Shown here in pieces: positions 1 to 11,141 of a stretch of 64,000 bases of DNA (positions are counted from its first letter, which is position 1; every line of letters begins with the position of its first letter). Below the pieces are notes generated by a model. It ran no database searches. It had not been told where the DNA came from and worked only from the letters and a program-made list of their open reading frames with translations. The DNA lies in contig JASDFA010000010.1 of NCBI GenBank assembly GCA_035772735.1, positions 153,452,501 through 153,516,500 of the forward strand. Direction: 5' to 3'. This DNA is from Datura wrightii. Lineage: Eukaryota; Streptophyta; Magnoliopsida; Solanales; Solanaceae. The position numbers were made by a program, and so were the translations under genes.

Positions 1-610
1 TATGCACTTCCCATTTTATTGGTAATTCTTTAATTAGAGAATCTCATTAGTGAGAAAACAAATTATTTACAGAATCTCATTCTTAGCTTTAATTTAATGG
101 AGTTGTCAAGAAGAATACATTTTTTAATTATTTTTTATTTTATTTTATTTCTATTAATTGCTTAAATAATTACTCTCTTCGTCTTAATTTTTGTAAGATT
201 ATTAAATTTGGCATAAAATTTAATTTAAAAAATAAATAAATTTTAAATCTCAAATAAATCTTAAATATTTGTATGATTATAAATCATTTCAATTTAAATT
301 CAGTTATTTATATTTGAGATCACTATTTTAAAATTCAAACTTCATGACGATCAGATCCTAAATCTGACTCTATTTACCATTTCTAATGATACTAAAAGAG
401 AAGTCAATCACAATGATATCATCCATGTATATGCAGTGGAAAGCCAGGAATATTATGAAATGCAAGGGAGTTCAAAAAAAAATCAACAGCTTTTATATAT
501 ATATATATGAAAAAAAGAATTTATTTTTGTCGCTATCTACGTATTATAATTTTTCAAAAAGAGTTTCAATTGAATTCCAATCTCTTACACCACTCTACCT
601 CCGTCCCTGT

Positions 611-670
611 ATATATGTATATATATATATAGAGAGAGAGAGAGAGGGAGAGAGAGAGAGAGAGAGAGAG
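611..670. repeat. Compound (TA)n(AG)n microsatellite
   Basis: TA dinucleotides run to about position 630 and switch to AG dinucleotides up to 670, with one GGG interruption. This is a simple sequence repeat and likely to vary in length between individuals. Confidence 0.9.
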
Positions 671-805
671 CGTTCTTCTTGTGGAGTAAATTCTGCATTT
701 AATCAAATCATTATCGAGGAGGCAATAAGATACTCACTAAGTTAATCAGGTTGTGAACGCGATAGGCCTATAGTTAAGCTTCCAAAAAGGTTAGCTCGAT
801 TCGAG

Positions 806-950
806 ATCAACATAGGTTCTATAAACATTTATCTTGCAAGTCACACAAATTTTTTCATCTTCTATTATTTTCTACGGAATCAACATAGGTTCTATAAACA
901 TTTATCTTGCAAGTCACACAAATTTTTTTATCTTCTCTTATTTTATCATC
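806..950. repeat. 73-bp direct tandem duplication
   Basis: The segment starting ATCAACATAGGTTC at 806 recurs at 879. The two copies share the run through CTTGCAAGTCACACAAATTTTTT and differ by only a few substitutions near their ends. The high similarity suggests a recent duplication. No coding content is seen. Confidence 0.85.
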
Positions 951-1064
951 TTAAGATAATATTTTTTGTTTACGTATTAAACGTAAGAAAATAAGTAAGA
1001 AACTCACTTCTTTTTCTACAAAAGTAATTTTTTTTAAGAAAGAAGATATTCTTTGAGCCTGTTT

Positions 1065-2183
1065 GAAAAGCCACTTGGGAATTGGATTTGAGTGTAATTA
1101 CACAGTTTGACCTGTTTGCTTGGCCAGGTAATTACATGATCAGCAGGGAACTGGATGTAATTGGAAGGGAGTAATTACACTCTCCAATTTCCAAGGATGA
1201 GGTGAGAATTGCAAGTAATTACGCTGTGTAATTAAAAGATCACTTTTTAATTATTTTAATTTTAATTTTAATTTTAATTTTTTATTTTTAAATATTCTTT
1301 TTTACATTATTTATCTTTTATTTCCTTTCTTCTCATTTCCCCACCTTTACTTTTTGTGATTCCATGTAATTACTCGTAATTTTTTATTTTTTTTCTTCAT
1401 TTAATATAAATGCATTGTTATTCTAATTTTTGAATTAAAGTATAATTTCATTGTTGAAGGATGTCATAGACTTATATTTTTCTTTTCTTTTGAATTATAT
1501 TTACTTAAGTTATATTGCAACTTATTTTAAGTTATGTTTGAATTTAATAAAAGAGTATTATGTCAACTCTTTTTCTTAATTTTAAATTTTTGTTATATTT
1601 TTTATTTTAATTTATTTACTTTAGTAGTATTGACTTATTACACATTGCATGTTATTCATTTTTTAGTTAGAATTGATAGATTATTTTTTGTCAAATATTT
1701 GAATAATTTTATGACATTTTATTTATAATATTACTATTTTTATCAAACAAACATTTCATGATGTTCTTAATAAATATGACTTTTAGTTTTTATAATTAAT
1801 TAAATTAAAATATTGTTAATTTAAAAATATAAATCAATTATTTTTATAATATTAGTTTAAAATATATATTTATTAATTAATATTTTTTTCAGAGACAATA
1901 TATATCTTAAATATCTAATTTAATATTATTTATAAAGTCACATATTTATCAACTACTAATATTTGATAATTAATTTTTATTTTAAAATTTAATTTAACTG
2001 TGTAATTACAGTTGTACAACTAAATAGTATGCTTGTAATTATACTGTAATTACATCATGACAAACAAATGGGTCATCATAATTACTATACCGAGTAATTA
2101 TTAAGTTATGTAATTACTACTCTAATAATTATATTAATTTCAATTACACAGTAACTTTTCAAACTTTAACACACGCACCCTAA
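1065..2183. mobile_element. Non-autonomous TIR element (hAT-like), degenerate
   Basis: The left edge (GAGCCTGTTTGAAAAG) and the right edge, read on the other strand (AGGGTGCGTGTG then TTTGAAAAG), are related. GTAATTAC and GTGTAATTAC motifs are clustered inside both ends (1100-1240 and 2000-2155). This is typical of hAT-like foldback MITEs with many subterminal motifs. No transposase frame is present in the AT-rich middle, and a clean target duplication was not found, so the exact ends are approximate. Confidence 0.5.
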
Positions 2184-2919
2184 ATGTCAACATTACAAGC
2201 GAAGAGCTTAAAGAGAAAATAAACTTAATTACAACTTCACTTGTCCAACTAAGCTATACAGCTTTCACCTTAGCAATTGTAAGATCACTACTTATGTAGG
2301 TATAATTTTGTACGAGAACACACTTCTAGTTGCAATCAAGATAATTTAAATGGTGGTCCATTCTTTACAACTTCTACTCGTCATTTTTATGATAGGTTAA
2401 AAAAAGTGATTTAATTTCAGTTAATTTTAAAAGGTGTTTGATTTTCAATTCACACCTGTAAAAGTGGCTATTTGTCAGAATCTGTGCGGACCTCGAGCGG
2501 CCCTGGCCCATGCCTCAAAAGAAGGGGTTAGAGCCCTCGTACAGATTTTTTAACGGGCCAGACGTTATTTAAGCAGATCCGTTTGGAAATCGGAATCAAA
2601 ATAAGTTATAATAATTTAATAAATATAAAAATAAGTTATTTTTTAAAATTGATATCAAAATAAACTTAGCAGATTAAATTAATTTGTTATATCCCTTTTT
2701 ATAACGTTAAAATTAAATATTGTCAAAATTCATATATCCGATTAAATTAGTCTGTTATATATAAATATATATAACGAACATCCTCACTTTGCAACACACA
2801 TCTATGAAGCTGTGGAGGGTAACCAAATAAAATAATTTTGGAATTGAAAATTTATGAATTATATAATAATTTTAAATTTAATTCATAAAAAAATTAAATT
2901 TATAATTTTCTAGTGAAAC

Positions 2920-2920
<1 letters not shown>
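2184..2920. other. Intergenic DNA, nothing recognised
   Basis: AT-rich throughout, except for a GC-richer patch at about 2480-2570 that stands out from its surroundings and may be the remnant of an older element. No gene or family was recognised. Confidence 0.5.
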
Positions 2921-2950
<30 letters not shown>

Positions 2951-2951
<1 letters not shown>

Positions 2952-3307
2952 GCTATTTGTGTTGCAAAAATTCGTATTTGAGATTTTGTATCCGTTTTTG
3001 TACACATACCTTGTGTAAGAAAAAAGTATTATTTTTAAGAGACTCTCATATCATTTTTTTTTAATTATTATTATAAATAATATTTATATGTTATAGTAAT
3101 AGTATTTTTTTATTTGCTATTTGAACATGATAATTTTTTCACGTTATCAAATTAAGTTAACTAACAACTCTAATTAATTTTTCCATATCAAATTAATATT
3201 ATAAAAGTAAAATAAGCAACATATTATTATTAACTGCATATAAGCAACGACAAAGTCACTTTATTTGTGCAGAGTCTCAAATACGAATTTTTAGCAACAC
3301 AATAGCT
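2951..3307. mobile_element. MITE with 33-bp terminal inverted repeats, inserted in a TA tract
   Basis: The left end begins AGCTATTTGTGTTGC and continues to ATTCGTATTTGAGA. The right end, 3275-3307, is its reverse complement with two small differences. The element is about 357 bp, AT-rich and non-coding. TA dinucleotide runs lie on both sides (2920-2950 and 3321 onward), as expected for an insertion into a TA repeat with a TA target. Confidence 0.75.
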
Positions 3308-3316
3308 TTTATTTAT

Positions 3317-3320
<4 letters not shown>

Positions 3321-3386
<66 letters not shown>

Positions 3387-3434
3387 ACTAATTTAGTCCT
3401 ATATATATATATATAGGACTAATTTAGTCCTATA
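3321..3434. repeat. (TA)n microsatellite carrying two tandem 17-nt palindromes
   Basis: About 60 bases of TA repeats are followed by two copies, 31 bp apart (3384-3400 and 3415-3431), of AGGACTAATTTAGTCCT. This is an odd-length palindrome with one central base. The whole tract could extrude as cruciforms. Confidence 0.85.
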
Positions 3435-3718
3435 TATAGTAACTTATTTGATTTTTTTTTCCTTCATATTTCTACATCTTAAATTTATAGTAACTTTATT
3501 AGACGCTAAATTGGTATTCAATTTGCACTATTAGCATTTCTTGAACGATTCTTTTCACGCCGCGAAAGGCCTGTGAATTAATTTGTTAGTAACGTCTTTA
3601 TTCCGTTTTAGACTATTTAAAAAAAAAATCAAACAAATTGTATATAACAAGAAAAGAATTAGTGAAGTAGCAAAAAATAGTAGAGATCACTACCATATGA
3701 TAGATAACTTCATTTACC

Positions 3719-3727
3719 TATAAATAG
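3719..3727 (+). promoter_or_regulatory. Possible TATA box of the small frame
   Basis: TATAAATAG lies 48 bases before the ATG at 3767 and fits a plant TATA consensus. In copy B the matching sequence has become TTAAATAG because another repeat is inserted just upstream. Confidence 0.4.
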
Positions 3728-3766
3728 TGCAAGACATGGATGTAAAATTTGCATTACAAATTAAAC

Positions 3767-3967
3767 ATGGATAAGAATAGGAAGAAAGAGATGGAATTGC
3801 TGCTATTTGCATGCTTTCAGGATTCAGAAAAAGTGAATCATATTCGCAGGAATGATATGCTTGATTTTGTTACTTATCTAAACATGATAAAAAAGGAAGT
3901 TGATGAGGCAATTCAAGTTAAAAGAGCTTCTCAAAATTCAACTATGGAAGGTGAAAATAGCAATTGA
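3767..3967 (+). CDS. Small unknown protein, copy A (66 aa)
   Basis: Not recognised. The 66-residue frame starting at the ATG is charged, with a core KKEMELLLFAC and later an alanine- and lysine-containing stretch (DEAIQVKRA) ending ENSN before TGA. The second copy (16938-17162) keeps the frame without indels over about 190 bases and stops at the equivalent codon, although the non-coding flanks differ by many indels. That pattern suggests the frame was under coding constraint at some time. No signal peptide or membrane segment is seen. It could be a real microprotein gene, the last exon of a longer gene, or a piece of an unrecognised element. A second ATG at 3736 opens a short frame conserved in both copies. 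Confidence 0.4.
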   Translation: MDKNRKKEMELLLFACFQDSEKVNHIRRNDMLDFVTYLNMIKKEVDEAIQVKRASQNSTMEGENSN

Positions 3968-4330
3968 TGATTTAAGAAAAAGTTTTTTCTAGTCTCGTTA
4001 CACTTTGCTCAAGTGTTAGGTATAAGCAAAGAAAATAGAAGAGATTAAGTATTGCTTAGCTTAGTCTATGTCCTCAGCTCACGCAACTGTTAGAAATGGG
4101 ATATCTATCTTTATTTTTTTTTCTTGTATTAGCCTTTAAGTAATCTTTATATAGTATCAAGAATGCCCTTGTTTTTCCTAGTTTTCATTTGTACATCTTT
4201 TAACGGAGTAATCATTTTCTCTTGAATAAGGAAATGACAATATATATAAACTTCAATTTCAATTGACTGAGCTCTCCTTAGAAAGGAAAAAAGGGATTTT
4301 AATATTTTTAGTCAGCCTGCTAGAAAATTT

Positions 4331-5404
4331 TCTGCTGCCTAATTTTAGTAGGTTGTAGTTATCACTGCTAAATACATTGATTATACACTATAATTACACT
4401 TAATTATACTTGTTTATTTTACGAGTTAAAAATTATTAAAAAATAAAATAAACAGTTTTTTTAATATGAACTCTGTGGTTTGTTATGTAGCGTAAAAATC
4501 TCAAAAAACGAAAACAAAAAAAAGTTACTAGGCCGAAGGACTATTGACATTTTGGTCACCAAAAATGATTGTGTTCACCCACTACGGTCAAACCTAATTA
4601 TAGTAATAACACTTGTGTGAAAATTTTATGGCTGCTATAGTGACGTATTGTTATACATATGTAGTACTGACATTCGATATTTACATTTTAGCTTTTATAA
4701 ATAAAGATATAGAAAAATCTAGTTTAATAATTTTGTGTATTATAAAGATAGAAGGTATTTGTTAATTAATTTAATCAGAAAAATAGAAAAAGTATGAATA
4801 TAAAAAAAGGCGAATATACCAGTAGGCAGTATTCTTTTCTCGTGAAATTATGACCATCACTAGTGGCACTATTTAAATATAATTTTTTCTTTTAGATATT
4901 CATACTTAAAATTTACTATATGCGCGTATGACATTATTGATGATTATCATAAATATTTTAAATTTTATTTTTATACATAATATGTTTCTTATAAAATATT
5001 ATTATTGCATTATATTTGAGTATGACTGTTATAGAGAAGTAATTTTATAAAGAATATACTGTTATATTGAATGTTACTGCTATTATAAGTAGAATGTTAC
5101 TATAGAGAAGTAAAATATAATATGAATAATTAATTCTGAAGAAAATCAGATTAGTGAAATGTTATCATAACAAAAGACTATTATAACGAGGATTAATCTT
5201 TTCATCTCCATAAGCATCATTTCAACCGTTTAGAAATTTTCTAACTTAGACAAGATTAAGGGCGACTGTATATGTTAAATTTGACAAGATTCTTAATGTT
5301 AGAGCAAATAATATCAATGTGGAAAATTCATGATTTAAGGAAGACAAATCTTCTTTTTCTTTGGCAACGCCTGTAACAAATCTTTAGAATTAATAGCTCA
5401 CGAG
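4331..5404. other. AT-rich intergenic DNA, nothing recognised
   Basis: No gene, clear repeat or element boundary was recognised. The sequence is mostly A and T with short homopolymer runs. Confidence 0.6.
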
Positions 5405-6540
5405 TTCATTCAACTATAATAATTTATATAAAGTTATTGAATTTTGATTTGTATTAATAAAATTATTTAATTTATATTTTTTTTCTTATTAAATTATTTA
5501 TCTAAATATATCATTAAAAAAAAAATTTACGTGATAAAATAATTTAATTTTATTATGCCATATAAATATGAATTCCATAAATAAATAAAAAAAATTAAAA
5601 AGATCAGTTCTTATACCCAATCCACCCACCAACATATCAAATTGAGTTTCATCTAAAATCTTTTCACAGGTACCGTATATGTTAGTATTAAAACATAAGA
5701 TTACGTGATCTTTAATGTAATTGACTCGTAAAAACATCTAAAGATAACAATGATACTAATAACACAGATAATTCTTTTAGTTAGTTGCTTGATTTAGGAT
5801 AGTCTTTTAAATATATAATTGTGTTTCTTTAATTCTTTATATTTATTAAAATTAACTATCGTATATGTTATTACTAAAGTATAAGACAACATGATTTTTG
5901 ATGAAATTGACTCGTAAAAAGTATGTGAGATATTTAAACAGAGTAAGTCATCGGAATGAACTTTTATGTATACATTTCACCTAATTTGTACAAAAAATAT
6001 TTGAATATTTCTTTCACCCTTGATTATAAAAAATAGCAAATGAGTAAATGTTTACATTTTAGTCAAACTTCTAGAAACAAATACAGTTATTGAATCCATA
6101 TAGTTAATAATTTTTCATATGGTATAATGTGGGCAAAAGAATTGGAGAAAAGCCTGATAATTTCAACTTAACTTTTAGGTTAAAAATAACATATATGCAT
6201 ACTTTTTACGAGCTAATTAATTTTATCAAAGGTATATAACTACTACTTTATCATACATATAGTATAAATTAAAAATACCTAGTTTGCATGATTTTAGATG
6301 AAATTTAATTTGATGTGTGAATGGGTGGATTGGATATAAGAAATGAGATTTTTTAAAAAAAATTATTTATGTAGTATTTATATTTACATGGTATAAATTT
6401 TTTTAATTATTTTATCATATAAGATTTTTGTTTATGATATATTTAGTTGAGTAATTTTCTGCAAGAAAAAAATAATTAAAGTGATTTTATTGATACAAAT
6501 CAAAATTCAATGACTTTTTAACTTAAATTCTTAAAATTGA
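5405..6540. mobile_element. Foldback element with long inverted repeats
   Basis: The left arm (about 5425-5705) recurs inverted at about 6230-6530. For example TTGAATTTTGATTTGTAT at about 5438 has its complement near 6495, and CCAATCCACCC at about 5619 pairs with GGGTGGATTGG near 6325. Inside, a block of about 70 bp ending GACTCGTAAAAA occurs twice in direct orientation (5660 and 5850) and once inverted near 6190. There is no coding sequence. This fits a degenerate foldback or MITE-type DNA element. Confidence 0.65.
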
Positions 6541-7177
6541 GTGATTTTTTAAAATATTAACTCCAAATCTTTATGGCATCAATTCTTGAAATGATACCGA
6601 ACCAATTAATACCAAAAAAAAAAAAAGGGAAAGGGGGAGGGATGGGGGGAGGCACATTTTATTTTTATAAATAGAAAATTTTCATCGATATATTTAAATA
6701 TGTCTCTTATTTGTCTTTTTATTTTTTTTAAGTCGTCTGAATGTTGTTTTAGTTTTATACATGTATTTTTGGAGTAAAAAGAAGTTGGGTTGGTTGCGTT
6801 GATCAAGGACTAAGCAAAAAATAAAATTTGTTGAATCTCATAATTTTTTGGTTTTCTTTTATTTATTATTATTTCATTTATTATTTATTAATTGCTTTTA
6901 AATATAATAATTTTAATTTAATCACCCTATATATTTGTGTATATATTGAGGCGTAAAATTTGATTAACATTTTAAAGATATCTTCATCGATCAACATTTA
7001 GCGTGATAATATTTGGATTTTTATAATATATAAATATAAATAATTAAATAAACTTTTTGTCTCCTCTACGAACTTAATTCATCACTATGCACAACTGTTC
7101 AATCCAATTCACTTTTATTTAATAAACAAATCTTAAGTAATTGAAAAGTGGGGGAAAAAAATAAGAATTCTAAGAGT
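6541..7177. other. Intergenic DNA with a G-rich tract
   Basis: AT-rich DNA without a gene. At 6627-6649 four runs of three or more guanines follow an A tract and could form a G-quadruplex on the plus strand. Confidence 0.6.
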
Positions 7178-7872
7178 TGTTGGTCTCCTCTGTTCGAATA
7201 ATTAAAATAAAAAATAATTTTACTAATATTTAAGATCATAAAATTCATTATGTATTCTTAAAAAATTTAATTTCCTCATTTTACTTGAGCTTTTGAATTA
7301 TTTCCTCTCAAAATAAAATGGATATACCTGTTAATGGTGTAGCATTACCTCAAACACCAAAAATTTCAGCAAACTCTAAGAGCAGTAACAAATCACACAA
7401 TAGACTCTATTTTGTTTGTTAAAAAATATACAGAATATTCAAAAATTTTATATCAGAAATGAAGGCAAAATGCCTTTATTTATAGCTAAAAAATTGAAGT
7501 GAAATGGTGTGAAACTAACTGTTCAAATGGTGTCTCTTCGGAATGACAACCGTTGGAAAGAAAACATTTTGTCTTGACTTGCGCTACACTTGCGTTTCGC
7601 AGGTGAGGACCCACGGCACACAGATGCAATGTAGGTCCAAGCAGAATTTTTTCCTTGCTTTTGCAGTGGCACCTACATTTCGCAGGTGAAGACCCACAGC
7701 ATGCAGGTGCAATGCAGGTCCAAGCAGAGTCCTTCCAGGAAGTTCTACTTATGCGTGGCACCTGTATTTCGCAGGTGCTCTGCCAGATTGCGCGAAAAGT
7801 CAACTCGGATTTTAAAATAAATTTTATCTAAAAAATATATCAATCAATCAAATCATTTGATTAAATTCAAAT
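7178..7872 (-). repeat. Copia 3' LTR
   Basis: Matches 14876-15453 over most of its length. Shared landmarks are TGTTCGAATAATTAAAA near the left end, CTCTAAGAGCAGTAACAAATC, and ATATATCAATCAATCA near the right end. It begins TGTTGGTCTCC on the plus strand. It holds an extra repeated block (7590-7760) with several copies of TTTCGCAGGTG that the other LTR has in shorter form. Confidence 0.85.
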
Positions 7873-8656
7873 CTAAATTCGACGTCGAAACTGAGCCGAG
7901 CAATGACGCCGGCATGAGGGGAGACTTTCTTCTCAACTCTTTATTAAGCTAGAAGATATGTTTTTTAATATAAGCATCAACTTTTCTCTTCCCTCCAATT
8001 TATTTTTCTCCATTTCCCAATTCACACCCAACACTTAACTCCAACAACCCCCCACGTGAATAGGGAATGGCTATATGAAAAATGTAATGCATGAAAAAAC
8101 TGTATGATTCGTAAGTAAGAATTAATTGCATCTGAATAAGTAGATTTCCCTTTGAACTTTTCGTAGTGAACATATATCGGATATACTCGATTATTGGTAG
8201 ATTTGATATCTTTGAATTGTTGAGCTTTGGTGTATACCTAGACAACATAAGTCACACAATTAATCCTTTAACCGTTGTAGGTTCTCATTATTTTGTTCGT
8301 TTAAACCATGAACACTGTTTGATTTCATAAGTGTGTAGAGAATTGGCCTTACAGAATTCTCCTTAAAGAGGCTTACACTTCACACTTACATAGGTGATTC
8401 CTAAATGTGTTATACCGTAGATACATCATTTGACATACCTCGTGTCAAACTTAGAAATCATTAAAAAACCTTAAATCTTTGTCCTTGTTACTGAATATTA
8501 TCTCATCACGAGAATGGACCAAAAGTTATTTTGACAATGTTGAACCGTCATCAATGACTTTGTTTGATCTTCTTGAACATAGATCTTGGGATCTCCAGTC
8601 TTCTAGTTAGAGTTACCGTCACGATGACCTGTCCTTGATCATAGTCCCATTCTCTT
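7873..8656 (-). other. Copia 3' untranslated region
   Basis: The stretch between the RNase H stop and the 3' LTR has no frame of its own. A purine-rich run on the minus strand near 7985-8020 could include the polypurine tract, but the boundary is not sharp. Confidence 0.5.
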
Positions 8657-11136
8657 TTATGATCTTTCAACCGCCTCTCTAGTTAGGCCTTTTGTAAGTG
8701 GATCCGACACTTTATCTCTTGACTTTACATAGTCAATTGTGATAATTCCACTAGAGAGTAGTTGTCTAACGGTGTTGTGTCTTCGTCGTAGACGAAACTT
8801 TCCATTATACATTGCACTCCCAGCCCTTCCGATTGCCGCTTGGCTATCACAATGTATACATATTGAATCCAACGATTCGGGCCAGAATGGAATGTCTTCT
8901 AGAAAATTCCTGAGTCATTCAGCTTCTTCACCAGCCTTGTCTAAAATTATGAATTCGGACTCCATTGTAAAGCGAGAAATACATATCTGTTTGGATGACT
9001 TCCAAGACACTGCTCCTCCATCGATGGTAAAAACATATCCTCTTGTGAATTTAGTTTCAGTTGACCTGGTGATCTAATTTGTATCACAATATCCTTCAAC
9101 AACTGCTGGATACTTGTTGTAATGCAAAGCAAAGTTTTGAGTATGTTTTAAATACCCCAAAACTCATTTTATAGCTATCCAATGACTCTGATCATGATTA
9201 TTTATGTATCGACTAAGTTTACTTATCGCACAAGCTATATCTAGTTGTGTATAATTCATGACGTATATCAGACTTTTCAATATTCTGCAATTGAATTTAC
9301 TTTCACCTTTGTTCTTAGGAAGAGAAAGGCTCACATCAATTGGTGTCTTTGTAATTTTGAAATCCAAATACTTAAATTTTTCAATTATTGTTTGGATTTA
9401 ATAAGACTAAGAAAATGCTAGACCGTGAGGAGTTTTGTAGATCTTAATACCCAATATCAAATCAGCAACTCCTAAATCTTTCATTTCAAACTTACTAGCA
9501 AGCATATGTTTGGTAGCATTTATGTTAGCAATATTGTTACTCATTATCTACATGTCATCCATATATAGGTAAACAATGACTACTTATTTTTCAGTGTTCT
9601 TAATGTAAACACATTTATCACACTCATTAATCTTGAAATCATTTGACAATATTGTCTAATTAAATTTTGCATGCCATTGTTTGGGCACTTGTTTTAGTCC
9701 GTACAAAGACTTTACAAGTCGGCACACCTTCTTTTCATTTTCAGGAACTACAAACCCTTCAGGTTGTTTCATGTAAATTTCTTCATTCAAATCTTCACTT
9801 AAGAAGGTTGTTTTCACATCAATTCGATGGATTTCAAGACCGTATAAGGCAGCTAACGCTATTAACACCAGAATGGATGTAATTCTGATTACCGGTGAGT
9901 ATGTATCAAAGTAATCAAGATCTTCTTTTTGTCTAAACCCTTTGACTACAAGTCTTGGTTTGTATTTATCAATAGTGTCATCAACTTTAACTTTCCTTTT
10001 GAAAATCCATTTGCAACCTAAAGGTTTTTTCCTGGAGGAAGATCAATCAATTCCCATGTATGGTTATTTATTATGGATTCAATTTCACTATTGACTGCCT
10101 CTTTTCAATATTGAGCTTTTGAAGAAGTCATAACTTCTTGAAAAGTTCGAGGCTTATTTTTCAACAAAAATGTTAAAAAATCTAGTCCAAAGGAAGTAGA
10201 AGTCCTTTGACGTTTGCTACGTCTTGAATTCTCCTCATTAGGGATAATTTCTTTTATCTCTTTCCGAGGTCGTTTAGATCCTTCACTAGATGACTCACAT
10301 TTCTATTTATACGGATATATATGTTCAAAAAATTCAGTATTGTCTAATTCCATTACAGTATTAACATAAATGTCAGGATTTTCTGATTTATGAACCAGAA
10401 ATCGATATGCTTTACTATTTGTAGCATATTCTATGAAAACATGATCAACGGTTTTAGGTCCTATCTTAACTCTTCTGGGTTTAGAAACTTGTACCTTAGC
10501 CAAACACCCCTACACTTTCAAGTATTCAAGGTTATACTTTCTTTATTTTTCTTTTTTATATGGAATGGATTGTGTTTTGTTATGGGGCACTCGATTGAGT
10601 ATTCTGCTAGCCTAAGGATAGCTTCCCCTCATAAGTTCTGGGGTAAAGCAGAACTTACTAATAAGGCATTCATCATCTCCTTTAATGTCGTAGTTTTCCT
10701 TTCCGCAATTTCGTTAGATTGTGCTGAGTAAGGGGAAGTTGTTTGACGAATAATGTTATATTCCAAACACAATTCTTCAAAAGGAAATTCATATTTGTCG
10801 CCCTATCACTCCTTAATATTTTGACCTTTTTGTTAAGTTGTGTTTTAACTTCACTTTTATATTGCTTGAATGCTTCAATTGTTTCGTCTTGACTTTTGAG
10901 TAATTAAATGTAATAGTATCACATACTATCATCAATAAAAGTTATGAAATACTTATTTTCACCACGAGATGGTATTGACTTCATGTCATAAATATCTGTG
11001 TGAATTAAGTCTAAGGGACTTGAATTCCTTTCAATTAACTTATAAGGATGTTTAACATATTTAGATTCAACACAAATTTGACATTTTGATTAATTGCATT
11101 CAAACTATGGCAATAATTTCAAATTGATCATTTTAC
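8657..11136 (-). pseudogene. Copia pol: integrase C-terminal part, reverse transcriptase, RNase H
   Basis: Read on the minus strand, the integrase core comes first (about 11136-10500), with LDLIHTD and later ALLVSSALPQNLWGEA. The integrase tail follows at 10303-10503. Reverse transcriptase runs from about 10000 to 9164 with DVKTTFL, EEIYMKQPEGF and the catalytic YMDDM box at about 9555-9575, which is directly followed by a stop. RNase H closes at 8657 with CDSQAAIG and the ending VSDPLTKGL. In copia elements these copy and insert the element. Several stops and frameshifts break the polyprotein, so it is non-functional here. Confidence 0.85.
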
Positions 11137-11141
11137 GCAAG

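Larger units (their letters stand above)
1..1064. other. AT-rich intergenic DNA with simple repeats, no gene seen
   Basis: No credible gene is visible. The stretch contains a short TA run followed by an AG microsatellite (about 611-670) and a 73-bp tandem duplication (806-950). The open frames crossing it are products of low-complexity sequence. Confidence 0.7.
3436..4330 (+). repeat. Duplicated genomic segment, copy A
   Basis: This segment matches 15465-17420. The shared parts are the 5' region (3436-3705 with 15465-15740), the small open frame with its flanks (3730-3970 with 16895-17162), and the 3' region with GTATTAGCCTTT and TTTTTAGTCAGCCT motifs. Copy B carries an extra block of about 1.1 kb. 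Copy A has its own insertion of about 90 bases after the frame. The duplication is dispersed, about 12 kb apart and in direct orientation, with the copia element between. Confidence 0.85.

Noticed and set aside
386..745. 119-codon open frame
   Set aside because: Its residues come largely from the TA/AG microsatellite (alternating R and E), with no domain. It is a low-complexity artefact.
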